From: JAOUEA01 sp963719165
GTDB taxonomy: Bacteria > Actinomycetota > UBA4738 > HRBIN12
Length of the DNA: 64,000 bases
Assembly: GCA_963719165.1 (NCBI GenBank)
Contig: CAVRAV010000001.1
Location: forward strand, 2,294,001 to 2,358,000
Direction: 5' to 3'
The notes beneath the pieces were generated by a model, which ran no database searches, was not told where the DNA came from, and saw only the letters and a program-made list of their open reading frames with translations. Each line of letters starts with the position of its first letter. Within the stretch, counting starts at the first letter, position 1. The position numbers were made by a program, and so were the translations under genes. Below are positions 33,668 through 42,843 of the stretch, in pieces.

Positions 33668-34453
33668 ATGACCGAACCGCTCACGGACGTGGACGGGCTC
33701 TTGCTCGATATCGACGGTGTGCTCGCCACCTCATGGCAGCCGATCGCCGGCTCCATCGAGGCGATGCGATGGATCCGGGATATGGGGATCGGCTTCCGCC
33801 TGCTCACGAACACCACCACCCATACGCGCGCGACCCTGGCGAAGACGTTGCGTGACGTGGGCTTCGACGTCGTAGCCGACGAGGTCGTGACGGCCGTCGT
33901 CGCCACGGCCTCGTACTTGCACAGCCATCACCCCGACGCCTCCGTCTACGTGCTCTCCGACGGCGACGCGGCAGCCGACCTGCACGGCGTGGACCTGGTG
34001 GACTCGGCAGAGGACGCCGAGGTGATCGTGATCGGGGGCGCGTGCGATGCCTTCACCTACGACGCCGTCAACAGGATCTTCCGTCGCCTGATGGACGGCG
34101 CGGCGCTCGTGGGCATGCACCGCAACCTCTTCTGGCGAACGGCGGCGGGTTGGGAGTTGGACGGGGGCGCGTACCTCAGGGGGCTCGAGTCCGCGTCTGG
34201 GCTCGAGGCCACCGTCTGCGGCAAGCCGGCGAGAGCGTTCTTCGCGTCGGCGCTCTCGCTCCTTGGTGTCTCAGCTCCTCGGGCCGTGATGGTGGGCGAC
34301 GACATCGCGAGCGACATCCAGGGGGCGCAGGTAGCCGGGCTGCGCGCGGTTCAGGTTCGGACCGGGAAGTTCCGCGACGCCGACCTCGCCAAGGCGACAC
34401 CCGATCGGGTGATCGACGCGCTCGAGGACCTGCCCTCGATCCTCGGCGGCTGA
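33668..34453 (+). CDS. HAD-superfamily IIA phosphatase (LHPP/NagD-like)
   Basis: 261 residues. Motif I is LLLDIDGVL with nucleophile Asp and acid/base Asp. LTNTTTHTRATLAKTLRD gives motif II, CGKPARAFF carries the motif III Lys, and AVMVGDDIASDIQGAQVAGL is motif IV. The order and cap type fit HAD-IIA, nearest to LHPP (phospholysine/phosphohistidine inorganic pyrophosphate phosphatase) by the DVDGLLLDIDGVL start. It begins a tight run of three genes: the next start is one base beyond this stop. The substrate is not predictable. Confidence 0.9.
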   Translation: MTEPLTDVDGLLLDIDGVLATSWQPIAGSIEAMRWIRDMGIGFRLLTNTTTHTRATLAKTLRDVGFDVVADEVVTAVVATASYLHSHHPDASVYVLSDGDAAADLHGVDLVDSAEDAEVIVIGGACDAFTYDAVNRIFRRLMDGAALVGMHRNLFWRTAAGWELDGGAYLRGLESASGLEATVCGKPARAFFASALSLLGVSAPRAVMVGDDIASDIQGAQVAGLRAVQVRTGKFRDADLAKATPDRVIDALEDLPSILGG

Positions 34454-34454
34454 G

Positions 34455-35177
34455 ATGTCGGACCGAACCGAGGCCCCAGAGATCTTCGACGGGATCGCGC
34501 CGCAATACTCGTGGATGGGCGCCATCTGGTCATTCGGGCAGGACGCCCGGTGGCGTCGAACCATGGTGGAACGCGTGAACGCGATCCCCGGCGGCCTCGT
34601 GCTCGACGTCGCGGCCGGTTCCGGGCTCGTCTCGCGGGAGCTGGCCGCACGCAAGCTCCTGCGGGTCGTCTCACTCGACGCCAACGCACGCATGCTCCGC
34701 GCCGGCATCCCCGCCAACGAGGCCGCCGGCCTCGGCGAGCGCATCACGCCGGTCCTCGCTCGCGCGGAGTCGCTGCCGTTCCCCGATGCAGCGTTCGACG
34801 CCGTCACGTTCACGTACCTCTTGCGCTACGTGGACGATCCCGGAGCCGTGCTCGCCGAACTCGTTCGCGTGCTGCGCCCCGGTGGGACGATCGCGTCCCT
34901 GGAATTCCACGAGCCGGAGGCGCCGCTCATCCGGGCAGGATGGCGCGCGTACACGCGTGCGCTGATGCCCGTCCTCGGCGCCGTGGTCTCGCGCGATTGG
35001 TACCGCACGGGCCGTTTCCTGGGCCCGAGCATCGAGCGCTTCTACCGGCGAGCCCCCCTCGCGGAGCAGGTGCGTTGGTGGCAGGAGGCCGGGGTGAGCC
35101 ACGTGCGTACGCGCGTCATGTCGTTGGGGGCCGGCGTCGTGATCTGGGGCGTGAGGGCGGGGACCCGTGTCCCGTAG
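34455..35177 (+). CDS. UbiE/MenG-like class I SAM methyltransferase
   Basis: 240 residues. It has the SAM motif VLDVAAGSGLVSRELA, the UbiE-type N-terminus IFDGIAPQYSWMGAIWSFGQ, post-motif AESLPFPDAAFDAVTF, and a VLRPGGTIASLEF strand. These match the UbiE/COQ5/MenG family that methylates demethylmenaquinone, although several family residues differ and other methyl acceptors are possible. It sits between the HAD phosphatase and a UbiA-like membrane protein with overlapping ends, a context suggestive of prenylated quinone or lipid chemistry. Confidence 0.85.
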   Translation: MSDRTEAPEIFDGIAPQYSWMGAIWSFGQDARWRRTMVERVNAIPGGLVLDVAAGSGLVSRELAARKLLRVVSLDANARMLRAGIPANEAAGLGERITPVLARAESLPFPDAAFDAVTFTYLLRYVDDPGAVLAELVRVLRPGGTIASLEFHEPEAPLIRAGWRAYTRALMPVLGAVVSRDWYRTGRFLGPSIERFYRRAPLAEQVRWWQEAGVSHVRTRVMSLGAGVVIWGVRAGTRVP

Positions 35178-35910
35178 CGGAGGCCCGGAGGAGCGCCCGG
35201 CGTTCTACGCTTTGTCCTCGGGCGGGTGGCGCGACTACTGGACGCTCCTGCACCCCCCTTACACGCTCTGGCACCTTTCCTACGTCGCCATCGGTGCGGC
35301 GCTCGCCCCGAACCTCGAGGTGCGCTGGTGGCTCGAGACGATGCTCGCGTTCCTGCTGGCCATGGGCATCGCCGCGCACGCGCTCGACGAACTGCACGGG
35401 AGGCCGTTGCGCACGCGGATCCCCGATGCCGTGCTGAAGGCCCTCGCCGTCGTGGGCCTCGTCGGGGCGGCGGCTCTCGGTGTCCAGGGCGCGGTCGAGG
35501 TCACACCCTGGCTCTGGGTCGCGATCCCGGCGGGGGGCTTCCTGGTCGTGGCCTACAACCTCGAGCTTTTCGGCGGCTCGTTCCACGGGGATCCGTGGTT
35601 CGCGGTGGCGTGGGGAGCGTTCCCGGTGGTCGTGGCCTATCTCGCCCAGACGGGCTCGCTCAGCCTCGCCGCCATGGTGGCCGCCGCGGCTTGCGCGGTG
35701 TTGTCGGATGCTCAGCGGAAGCTCTCCACGCCGGTTCGCAGGCTGAGGCGGGACGCCGTCGAGGTGAGGGGGACCCTCACGAGGGGCGACGGCACCACGG
35801 AGGCCATCGATGCGGCGGCGCTACGCGCGGCGCCCGAGGCCGCCTTGCGCACGTTGTCGGTCGCGGTGCCGTTGCTGGCGACGGCGATGATCATCGCGAA
35901 GGTGACGTAG
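35167..35910 (+). CDS. UbiA-like integral membrane protein with degenerate Asp motif
   Basis: 247 residues, about seven membrane helices. The N-terminal YWTLLHPPYTLWHLSYVAIG resembles the start of UbiA prenyltransferases. The first Asp-rich motif (usually NDxxDxxxD) is replaced by HALDELHGRPLRT, and the second is not obvious. A soluble loop or tail (about 180-225: STPVRRLRRDAVEVRGTLTR) is unusual. It starts with a GTG that overlaps the preceding methyltransferase by 11 bases. It may be a non-canonical prenyltransferase or an unrelated protein of the same shape. Confidence 0.6.
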   Translation: MSRSGGPEERPAFYALSSGGWRDYWTLLHPPYTLWHLSYVAIGAALAPNLEVRWWLETMLAFLLAMGIAAHALDELHGRPLRTRIPDAVLKALAVVGLVGAAALGVQGAVEVTPWLWVAIPAGGFLVVAYNLELFGGSFHGDPWFAVAWGAFPVVVAYLAQTGSLSLAAMVAAAACAVLSDAQRKLSTPVRRLRRDAVEVRGTLTRGDGTTEAIDAAALRAAPEAALRTLSVAVPLLATAMIIAKVT

Positions 35911-35915
35911 AACGC

Positions 35916-37846
35916 CTACGCGGAGGCCACGATGGAGAGGACCTCCTCGGCGTAGCGATCAAGCTTGGCGGGACCGACGCCGGGGATCGACGCCAGATCG
36001 GCCCAGTCGCGCGGCCGCTCCTCCGCTATCTGCACCAGCGTCTTGTTGTGGAACACGACGTAGGCGGGCACGCCGTCGGCGGCCGCGCGTTTGCGCCGCC
36101 ACTCGCGGAGCCGCTCGAACGTGGAGCCGCCGGAGTCCGGGACGTGCACCGGCGGACGGGGGGAGGGTCGCGGTGCGGGCGGAGCGACGATCCCGAGTTC
36201 TTCGAGGAACGGGCTGGGGCCTGCGCGGCCCTCCCGCGTCCACGATAGGTACAGGTGCGTGCGCGCGCGCGTGATCCCTACGTAGAGCAGTCGGCGCTCC
36301 TCCGTCGGGTCCGCCGCCGATCGCTGCGACCGGAACGGAAGCTCCTTGTCCAAGAGCCGAGGCAGGAACACGGCGTCGAACTCCAGGCCCTTGGCCCGGT
36401 GAAAGGTGAGCAGGTTCACTCCACGACCGGTCTCGCGCACGCTGAACCGCCGGGCGAGTTCCGCGACGAACGCGACGATGTTCCCATCGGGGCTGGCCGT
36501 CGCGAACTCGGATGCGAGCGAACGGAGCCGCCCGAGGTCGGCCTGGCGGGTGACCTCCTGCGGGTCGTCGGGATCTGCCGCAGGATCGTAGCCAAGGGAA
36601 TCGGTGATGCCCTCCACGGCCTCGACGATCTCCACGCGGGCCTCGACGCGGCGGAGCTTCGCCGTAACCGCTCGCGCGGCGGGCCGGCGCAGGAAGGCGC
36701 CGTCGCGCACCTGGTATGGGATGCCTGCCTCCGCGAAGGATTCCTCGTAGGGCTCAGAGCGGGCGTTGATACGGTAGATCACGGCCATCTCTTCGTAGGG
36801 CAGGCCCTCGGCGTGCAGGCGCCGCACCTCGCTCGAGACGAAGGCCACTTCGGCCTGGGGGTCGGCGAGCACCCGAGCCGTGGGGTTGGGCCCATCTGTC
36901 AGCGTGGGACGGAGGCGCTTCTCGAAGCCGCCCAGTCGCCGGGCCAGGGCGTTGGCCACGGTCAGCACCTGGGGGGTGGAGCGATAGTTCTCCTCGAGTC
37001 GTACGAGGGTGGCGCCGGGATAACGATCGACGAAGCCGAGGAGGTAGTCGGGAGAGGCGCCGGTGAACGAGTAGATGGTCTGATAGTCGTCGCCGACCAC
37101 GCAGAGTTCCTCCCGGTCTCCGAGCCAGCAGTCGAGCAGTGCCTGCTGGAGCGGGTTCACGTCCTGGTACTCGTCCACCGTGAAGGCATGGAACCGTGCG
37201 CGCACCGCCTCGGCCGCCTCGGCATGGTCCGTGAAGAGCCGAACGGCCAGCAACAGCATGTCTTCGAAGTCGATACGCCCGGTGCGCTCCTTCCGGCGCT
37301 CGTACCCCAGGTAGATGCCCGCCATCAGCTCGGCGGGGATGGGCGGCTGATGCCCGAGCTCGTCCAGGGCGGCGAGGTACCGGCGCGCGCCGATCATGCG
37401 GTTCTTGGCCCATTCGATCTCGCCCGCAAGCTCACTGCGAGGCATGAACTTGTGCGGGGGCGGCAGCGCGTTGGCGAGGGAAGCGATCAATGGAGCCTTC
37501 GAATCGAGCGACCTCGGGCAATCGCTGCACCGGTGCTGGACTCCCAGGATCGACTCAGCTGTGAAAGCGCGGCGGCGTGGAACGTGCGCGCCTCCACACC
37601 CTCGATACCGAGCCTTGCGAGTCGCGCCTTCAACTCGCCTGCGGCCTTCTCCGTGAACGTGACCGCGAGCGATCGCTCGGCGGGGAGGACCCCGGAGGCG
37701 ATCTGATAGGCGATCCGGTGCGTGATGGTGGTGGTCTTGCCCGTCCCGGCGCCGGCGAGGATGGCCACGGGGCCCCGCACGGCGAGCGCCGCCTCCCGCT
37801 GGGCGTCGTTCAGCCCCGCGAGGATCGCCTCGGCCACCCCCCGCAT
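35916..37846 (-). CDS. uvrD2: UvrD2-type superfamily 1 helicase with HRDC domain, interrupted by a frameshift near 37515
   Basis: About 643 residues when joined. The first frame (from ATG 37846) gives QREAALAVRG, Walker A ILAGAGTGKTT, AVTFTEKAAGELK and ARTFHAAALSQL. The second frame then gives ANALPPPHKFMPRSELA, motif II FTVDEYQDVN, GDDYQTIYSFTGAS, LEENYRST, TFHRAKGLEFD and YVGITRAR, and ends in an HRDC domain (FHNKTLVQIAEE, then SIPGVGPAKLDRY). This architecture is that of actinobacterial UvrD2. One base appears to be missing at about 37511-37520. Everything else is conserved, so a sequencing error or very recent mutation is likely. Confidence 0.87.
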
Positions 37847-37975
37847 GGGCGGACCATACCAGCGGTCCGAGACACGCCCCGGGAGAGGGCCTGAGGAGCC
37901 AGTCCGACGTCCAGATCCCGCCGATCTGGCGTTCGGGGGTTCAGCATCTGGGCGCTGTGGTCGATACGTCCCTAC

Positions 37976-38386
37976 ATGGCCATCGTCGAACATCGGCAGC
38001 CGAGCGACGTCATGGGTCGCGTGCCGCTCCACTACGCAGCGCTCTTCGGAGACCTCCACGGAGCGGAGTCGATGATCGCCTCCGGCGCCGATGTGCACGT
38101 CCGCGATCGCGACGGGCAGACCCCGTTGCACTACGCCGCTCAGGGCAACGCGGCGTCCGTGGCGGAGCTGCTCCTGTCCCACGGCGCGGCCGTTGACGCC
38201 CCCGATCACGACGGCAACACGCCACTGTGGAACGCCGCCATGCGCACGCGAGGAGAGGGGATCGTCGTGGCGCTGCTCCTCGCGCACGGCGCCGATGCGC
38301 TGCACGCCAACGACCAGGGCCGCACGCCGGCCGAGCTCACGCGGGCGCTGGGCGGCGGCGAGATCACCCGGCATCTGTCTGCCTGA
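37976..38386 (+). CDS. Ankyrin-repeat protein
   Basis: 136 residues made of three to four ankyrin repeats, for example GRVPLHYAALFGDLHGAESM, DGQTPLHYAAQGNAASVAEL and DGNTPLWNAAMRTRGEGIVV. Ankyrin repeats mediate protein contacts. There is no signal peptide, so it is probably cytoplasmic. It stands alone between the uvrD2 start (divergent) and the MoxR-type gene, 43 bases upstream of the latter's start. Confidence 0.88.
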   Translation: MAIVEHRQPSDVMGRVPLHYAALFGDLHGAESMIASGADVHVRDRDGQTPLHYAAQGNAASVAELLLSHGAAVDAPDHDGNTPLWNAAMRTRGEGIVVALLLAHGADALHANDQGRTPAELTRALGGGEITRHLSA

Positions 38387-38429
38387 CGCCCCGACGGCCC
38401 TTTCACGCATCCCCGTTACCCTGGTCTTC

Positions 38430-39840
38430 ATGAGCGAGCGGGCGAACACGATCGGCGCGTTGCGCGCCTCAGGCCATCGAGACAAGACCGTCAAGGAGGA
38501 GCTCCGCGACAACCTCCTCGCGGAGCTGCGCTCCGGCCGGGAGCTCTTCCCCGGCCTCGTGGGATTCGATGGATCGGTGCTCCCGGCCCTGGAGCGGGGG
38601 ATCCTGGCGGGCCACGACCTCATCTTGCTGGGCGAGCGAGGCCAGGCCAAGACGCGGTTGATCCGAGCGGTGGTTGGCCTCCTCGACGAGTGGGTGCCCG
38701 CGATCGCGGGATGCGAGATCCACGACCACCCGTTGCGACCGATCTGCCTTCGGTGCGTCGAGCTCGTGGGATCGGCAAGGGGACGATGTGGTCATCGACT
38801 GGATCCCGCGTGAGGACCGGTATGCGGAGAAGCTCGCCACACCCGACACGAGCGTGGGCGACCTGATCGGCGACGTCGACCCGATCAAGGTGGCCGAGGG
38901 GCGGTACCTGGGGGACGCGCTCACGATCCACTACGGGATGGTCCCGCGCACCCATCGTGGCATCGTGGCCATCAACGAGCTTCCAGACCTGCCCGAGCGG
39001 ATCCAGGTGAGCCTGTTCAACATCCTCGAGGAGCGCGATATCCAGATCCGCGGCTACCGGATCCGGCTTCCCCTGGATCTGCTGATGGTCGCCACCGCGA
39101 ATCCCGACGACTACACGCATCGTGGCCGGATCGTCTCGCCCCTCAAGGACCGCTTCGGCACCCAGGTCCGAACGCACTATCCCGAGACGCTCCGTGAGGA
39201 GATCCGCATCATGGATCAGGAGGCCGCGAGGCCCTCGCACGGCGTGCCCGTGCGCGTGCCGGCGTTCATGAAGGAGATCGTGGCCGCCCTCACCGCCGAG
39301 CTCCGGCGCTCGCCCCACGTGAACCACCGCAGTGGGGTGAGCGTGCGGTACTCCATCGGGAACGTCGAGACCCTGGCCGCCGCGGCCGTCCGTCGCGCCG
39401 CGATCGCCGGCGAGCCAGAGGCCGTGCCTCGGGTGTGCGATCTTCCGGCCGTGCTTGCGTCCTCGGAAGGTCGTATCGAGTTCGACACCATCGAGGAGGG
39501 CCGGGAGGAGGAGATCCTCACGCGCGCCGGGCGCACCGCGGAGCTCGAGGTGTTCCGTCGCCGGCTGTCCGGCTTCGATTTCGCGCCCCTCCTCCAGCGT
39601 TTCGAGGGCGCGTTCGAGGCCACCACCTCGGAGCTCACGCCGGCCTCAGACCTGCTGGCACAGTTCGGCGAGCTCCCCGGGCTGGGCAAGATGCTCGAAC
39701 GCCTCGGCGTCGAGGAAGAGAGCCCCGGTGTCGCGGCGAGCGCGCTGGAGTTCGCCTTGGAAGGCCTGCACCTATCCCGACGCCTCAACAAGAGCGGAAG
39801 CGCCGAGTCCGCCACCTACACGGGTTCTACGGACTCGTAG
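38430..39840 (+). CDS. MoxR/Mg-chelatase-type AAA+ ATPase, interrupted by a frameshift near 38782
   Basis: About 469 residues when joined. The first frame (ATG 38430) has Walker A LILLGERGQAKTRL, then HDHPLRPICLRCVELVG. The second frame carries on with GDDVVIDWIPREDRYAEKLA, DLIGDVDPIKVAEGRYL, Walker B GIVAINELPDL, the sensor-1 region MVATANPDDYT and PLKDRFGTQVRTHYPE. The change in frame needs one extra base (or two missing) in the AAGGGG stretch at about 38779-38784. It is paired with the VWA protein at 40894, as MoxR-type chaperones usually are. Both parts look functional, so an assembly error is a real possibility. Confidence 0.87.
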
Positions 39841-39849
39841 GATTCCGTC

Positions 39850-40242
39850 GTGCCCGAGATCCACAAGTACATCGGCTTCGCCGTGGTCGGTGTGTTCGCG
39901 GTCGGATGGGTATGGGGCCTCGGCGTTTGGATCCTGCGTCGCCCCGACCCCGGTTCGGGATTCTGGGTATGGCTCACGGTGGCCCAGGTGGCGGCCGGGC
40001 TCCAGGCCCTGGTAGGGATCGTCCTATTGGTGCTCGGGTACCGTCCCGACCAGTGGCTGCACTACGTGTACGGGTTCGGGCCCCTGCTGATCCTGGTGGC
40101 CGCGCATTGGATGGCGCGTGAGGGGCTGAAGGTGCGCGTGGGGGCGAAGCCCTTTCCGCCCTGGATCTGGTTCGCCGGCGGGTCGTTCATCTGCTTCGGG
40201 CTGGCGCTGCGCGCCCTCATGACGGGCCTCGGGATCGGCTGA
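39850..40242 (+). CDS. Small four-helix membrane protein
   Basis: 130 residues with four membrane helices (about 8-28, 40-62, 70-90, 103-125). It contains WLHYVYGFGPLLILVAAHWM, with two His and aromatic residues in or near helices, which might bind heme, though no family was recognised. It starts with GTG nine bases after the MoxR stop and is probably co-transcribed with it. Confidence 0.7.
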   Translation: MPEIHKYIGFAVVGVFAVGWVWGLGVWILRRPDPGSGFWVWLTVAQVAAGLQALVGIVLLVLGYRPDQWLHYVYGFGPLLILVAAHWMAREGLKVRVGAKPFPPWIWFAGGSFICFGLALRALMTGLGIG

Positions 40243-40286
40243 GCGCTGCGGCTCAAGTCCACGGCCCTGCGGCCGAACCCCTTCCC

Positions 40287-40805
40287 ATGCCCTTCATGCG
40301 AGGAAGCACGCGAGGAGATGTTCGCGATGCCGACGCTCGAGCGCAGCTCTCGTCGGCGCTGCGGTCGCTCGACGCGTTCAGCTTCTGGGTCATGCCCTCG
40401 AGGGATGCGAACCGCGGAGACATGATCGTGGTCGGGGTCACGGGCGTGTTCGCCGTGATGCCGTGCGGGCTGAGCGGTGCCCTGATGGCGGGCGCCACGG
40501 GCCCGTCGGTGGGGAGCGCGTCCGTGCCCGATCTCCGCGGCCTGAAGCGTGGCGCGAAGGCGCTCAGCGCCGACCTCAACGCCGCGGCCGTGTTCGCGAG
40601 CGTCGAACCCGTCGTGTGCCTCACCCGGGCCGTCGTGGGCCCGCCCCGCACGATCCGCGGCGTGCGGTACGTGCAGGTCCGCGATCTCGCGGGGGACCTC
40701 ACCGCACGACCCACGACGCTGCCGCGCGGGCGTGCGCAGCGCGCGGCCCGATCCTTGGGCATGCGGATCGCGGGGGACGAGCGGCGCCACTTCTCGGCGC
40801 GCTGA
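40287..40805 (+). CDS. Hypothetical protein, possibly NERD-like
   Basis: 172 residues. The core GDMIVVGVTGVFAVMPCGL resembles the central strands of nuclease-related (NERD) domains, in which an Asp-hydrophobic-Gly-x-x-Gly pattern precedes a catalytic Lys. The Lys and Glu of active NERD proteins are not evident, so the match is weak. The gene lies inside the MoxR-VWA locus. The start could be the ATG at 40287 or 40296. Confidence 0.5.
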   Translation: MPFMRGSTRGDVRDADARAQLSSALRSLDAFSFWVMPSRDANRGDMIVVGVTGVFAVMPCGLSGALMAGATGPSVGSASVPDLRGLKRGAKALSADLNAAAVFASVEPVVCLTRAVVGPPRTIRGVRYVQVRDLAGDLTARPTTLPRGRAQRAARSLGMRIAGDERRHFSAR

Positions 40806-40893
40806 GCTTCCGGCGCATCCGCCGCCGTCCGCGCATGCTCCTGTCATCCTCGTCACTCACTTCGTTCGGTCGAACCCGCGTACGCTGGTCGGC

Positions 40894-42834
40894 ATGCGCG
40901 TGCGGTACTCGCGATGGGATGGTTCGCAGGACCCCTTGGGGCCCGAGCTCGCCGCGAGCGAGATCCTCGAGGAGCTCTCCGACGAGGTCCTGATGGGCGG
41001 CAGCCCCGACGCCGCCCTCCAGCGGCTCCTGCGTCGGGGCATGCGGGGGCGCTTCAGTGGCCTCGATGCACTCCGGGATCGGTTGCGACGACAGCACGAG
41101 CGCGAACAAGACGCGCTCGACCTCGCCGGTCCGCTCGAGCATGTGCGCGAGCAACTCGACGACATCTTGGAGCGCGAGCGCGCCACGCTCTCGTTCAGCG
41201 ACGAGGAGGACGCACGCATGCGCGAGGCGTTCCTGGACACGCTGCCCGCCGACGCACCCGGGCAGGTCCGCGAGTTGCAGGAGTATCGGTTCGCCGATCC
41301 CCAGGCGCAAAGGCAGTTCGACGAGCTGATGCAACAGCTACGTCAGGACATCCTCGGATCGTACTTCAAGAACGTCGCCCAGGGGATGCAGGGCATCACG
41401 GCCGAGGATCTCGGGCGGTTCCGCGACATGCTTGCCGATCTCAATCGGCTGATCGAGCAGCGGGAACGCGGCGAGGACACCCAACCCGGATTCGACGCCT
41501 TCATGGCACGCCACGGCGCTCTCTTCCCGGGGCACCCGCGCACCCTCGACGAGCTGCTGGAACAGATGGCGCGGCGGATGGCGGCGATGAGCCGGCTGAT
41601 GGCGTCACTGTCGCACGAGCAGCGTCGCGAGCTTCAGGCGCTGTCGGAGCAGATGATGCAGGACATGGATCTCGCGTTCGAGGTCGACCGGCTGAGTGCG
41701 AACCTCGCCGGCGCCTTCCCCGACATGCCGTGGGGCGACCCGGTGTATGGGGATGGCGATGGCGACGACGCGATGCCCATGTCTGCCACCGTCGACGCCA
41801 TGGAGCGGCTCCACGATTACGAGGAGCTCGATCGCGCCTTCGAAGGCGCCTATCCGGGTGCTTCCCTGGACGACGTCGACGAGGACGCGTTGCGTCGGAC
41901 GCTGGGCGACACCTCCGCGCAGGACCTTCGCCGACTGAAGGAGATCGAGCGCGCGCTGGAGAAGGCGGGATTGGTGCAACGACGGGGCGGGCGCCTTGAG
42001 GTGACGCCGCGTGGTGCGCGAAAGATGGGCGAGCGCGCGCTCGGACGGGTGTTCGAGGCGCTCAAGCGAGACCGCGAGGGAACGCACGAGTCACGCGATG
42101 CCGGCGGGCTCGCAGAGCCGACGGGAGCCACGAAGCCATGGGTATTCGGCGATCAGGGTCAGCTCGCCGTGCAGAAGACCGTGTTCAACGCCGTGGTCCG
42201 GGCGGACCCCGGCTCGCCCGTCCGCCTGCACCCCGACGACTTCGAGATGGTGGAGGCAGAACAGCGCACCGAAACCGCGACGGCGCTCCTGATCGACCTT
42301 TCGTTTTCCATGCCGCTGCGCGGCCATTTCATCCATGCGAAGAAGCTGGCGCTCGCGCTGCACGCCCTGATCGAAGGGCGCTACCCCCACGACACGCTGT
42401 ACCTGATCGGGTTCAGCGACTACGCGCGCCGGCTCCAGCCCGAGGACCTTGCGGTACCTGGCCTCGAGCGCACATACGGGACGAACATGCAGCACGCGTT
42501 CCTGCTCGCGGGCCGGCTCCTCGCGCAGCATCCCCGAGCGTCCCGGCAGGTGATCATGGTGACCGACGGCGAGCCCACGGCACATCTCGAGGGCGATGAA
42601 GCGATCTTCGCGTGGCCCCCCGAACCGCGGACGATCCAGGTCACCCTCGCCGAGGCGATCCGTCTGGCTAAGTCCGGGGTCCGCCTAAACATCTTCATGC
42701 TGGAGGAGTCCGAGGGACTCTCGCGCTTCATGGAGCGGCTCGCGCGGCTCACCTCCGGCCGCGTGTTCTTGATGGACGACCACCGCGTCGGCGACTTCAT
42801 CCTGCGGGACTACGTGGCGGGCCGGGCCCGGTAG
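40894..42834 (+). CDS. VWA-domain protein, partner of the MoxR-type ATPase
   Basis: 646 residues. A long, largely helical and charged N-terminal part (about 1-400) includes YSRWDGSQDPLGPELAASEI and a helical region rich in Met, Arg and Gln. A von Willebrand A domain lies at about 460-640 with the complete MIDAS: DLSFS (DxSxS), a Thr in TYGTNMQ and an Asp in MVTDGEP. In this large family the VWA protein binds metal-dependent partners while the MoxR ATPase remodels them. Here the pair is separated by two small genes. The ATG at 40894 begins at the conserved RYSRWDGSQ. Confidence 0.87.
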   Translation: MRVRYSRWDGSQDPLGPELAASEILEELSDEVLMGGSPDAALQRLLRRGMRGRFSGLDALRDRLRRQHEREQDALDLAGPLEHVREQLDDILERERATLSFSDEEDARMREAFLDTLPADAPGQVRELQEYRFADPQAQRQFDELMQQLRQDILGSYFKNVAQGMQGITAEDLGRFRDMLADLNRLIEQRERGEDTQPGFDAFMARHGALFPGHPRTLDELLEQMARRMAAMSRLMASLSHEQRRELQALSEQMMQDMDLAFEVDRLSANLAGAFPDMPWGDPVYGDGDGDDAMPMSATVDAMERLHDYEELDRAFEGAYPGASLDDVDEDALRRTLGDTSAQDLRRLKEIERALEKAGLVQRRGGRLEVTPRGARKMGERALGRVFEALKRDREGTHESRDAGGLAEPTGATKPWVFGDQGQLAVQKTVFNAVVRADPGSPVRLHPDDFEMVEAEQRTETATALLIDLSFSMPLRGHFIHAKKLALALHALIEGRYPHDTLYLIGFSDYARRLQPEDLAVPGLERTYGTNMQHAFLLAGRLLAQHPRASRQVIMVTDGEPTAHLEGDEAIFAWPPEPRTIQVTLAEAIRLAKSGVRLNIFMLEESEGLSRFMERLARLTSGRVFLMDDHRVGDFILRDYVAGRAR

Positions 42835-42843
42835 GCTCGCGCT

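Noticed and set aside
40861..40880. SOS (LexA) box upstream of the VWA gene (GTTCGGTCGAAC)
   Set aside because: The half-sites are in the reverse order of the actinobacterial LexA consensus (CGAAC then GTTCG) and the spacing is two bases instead of four.
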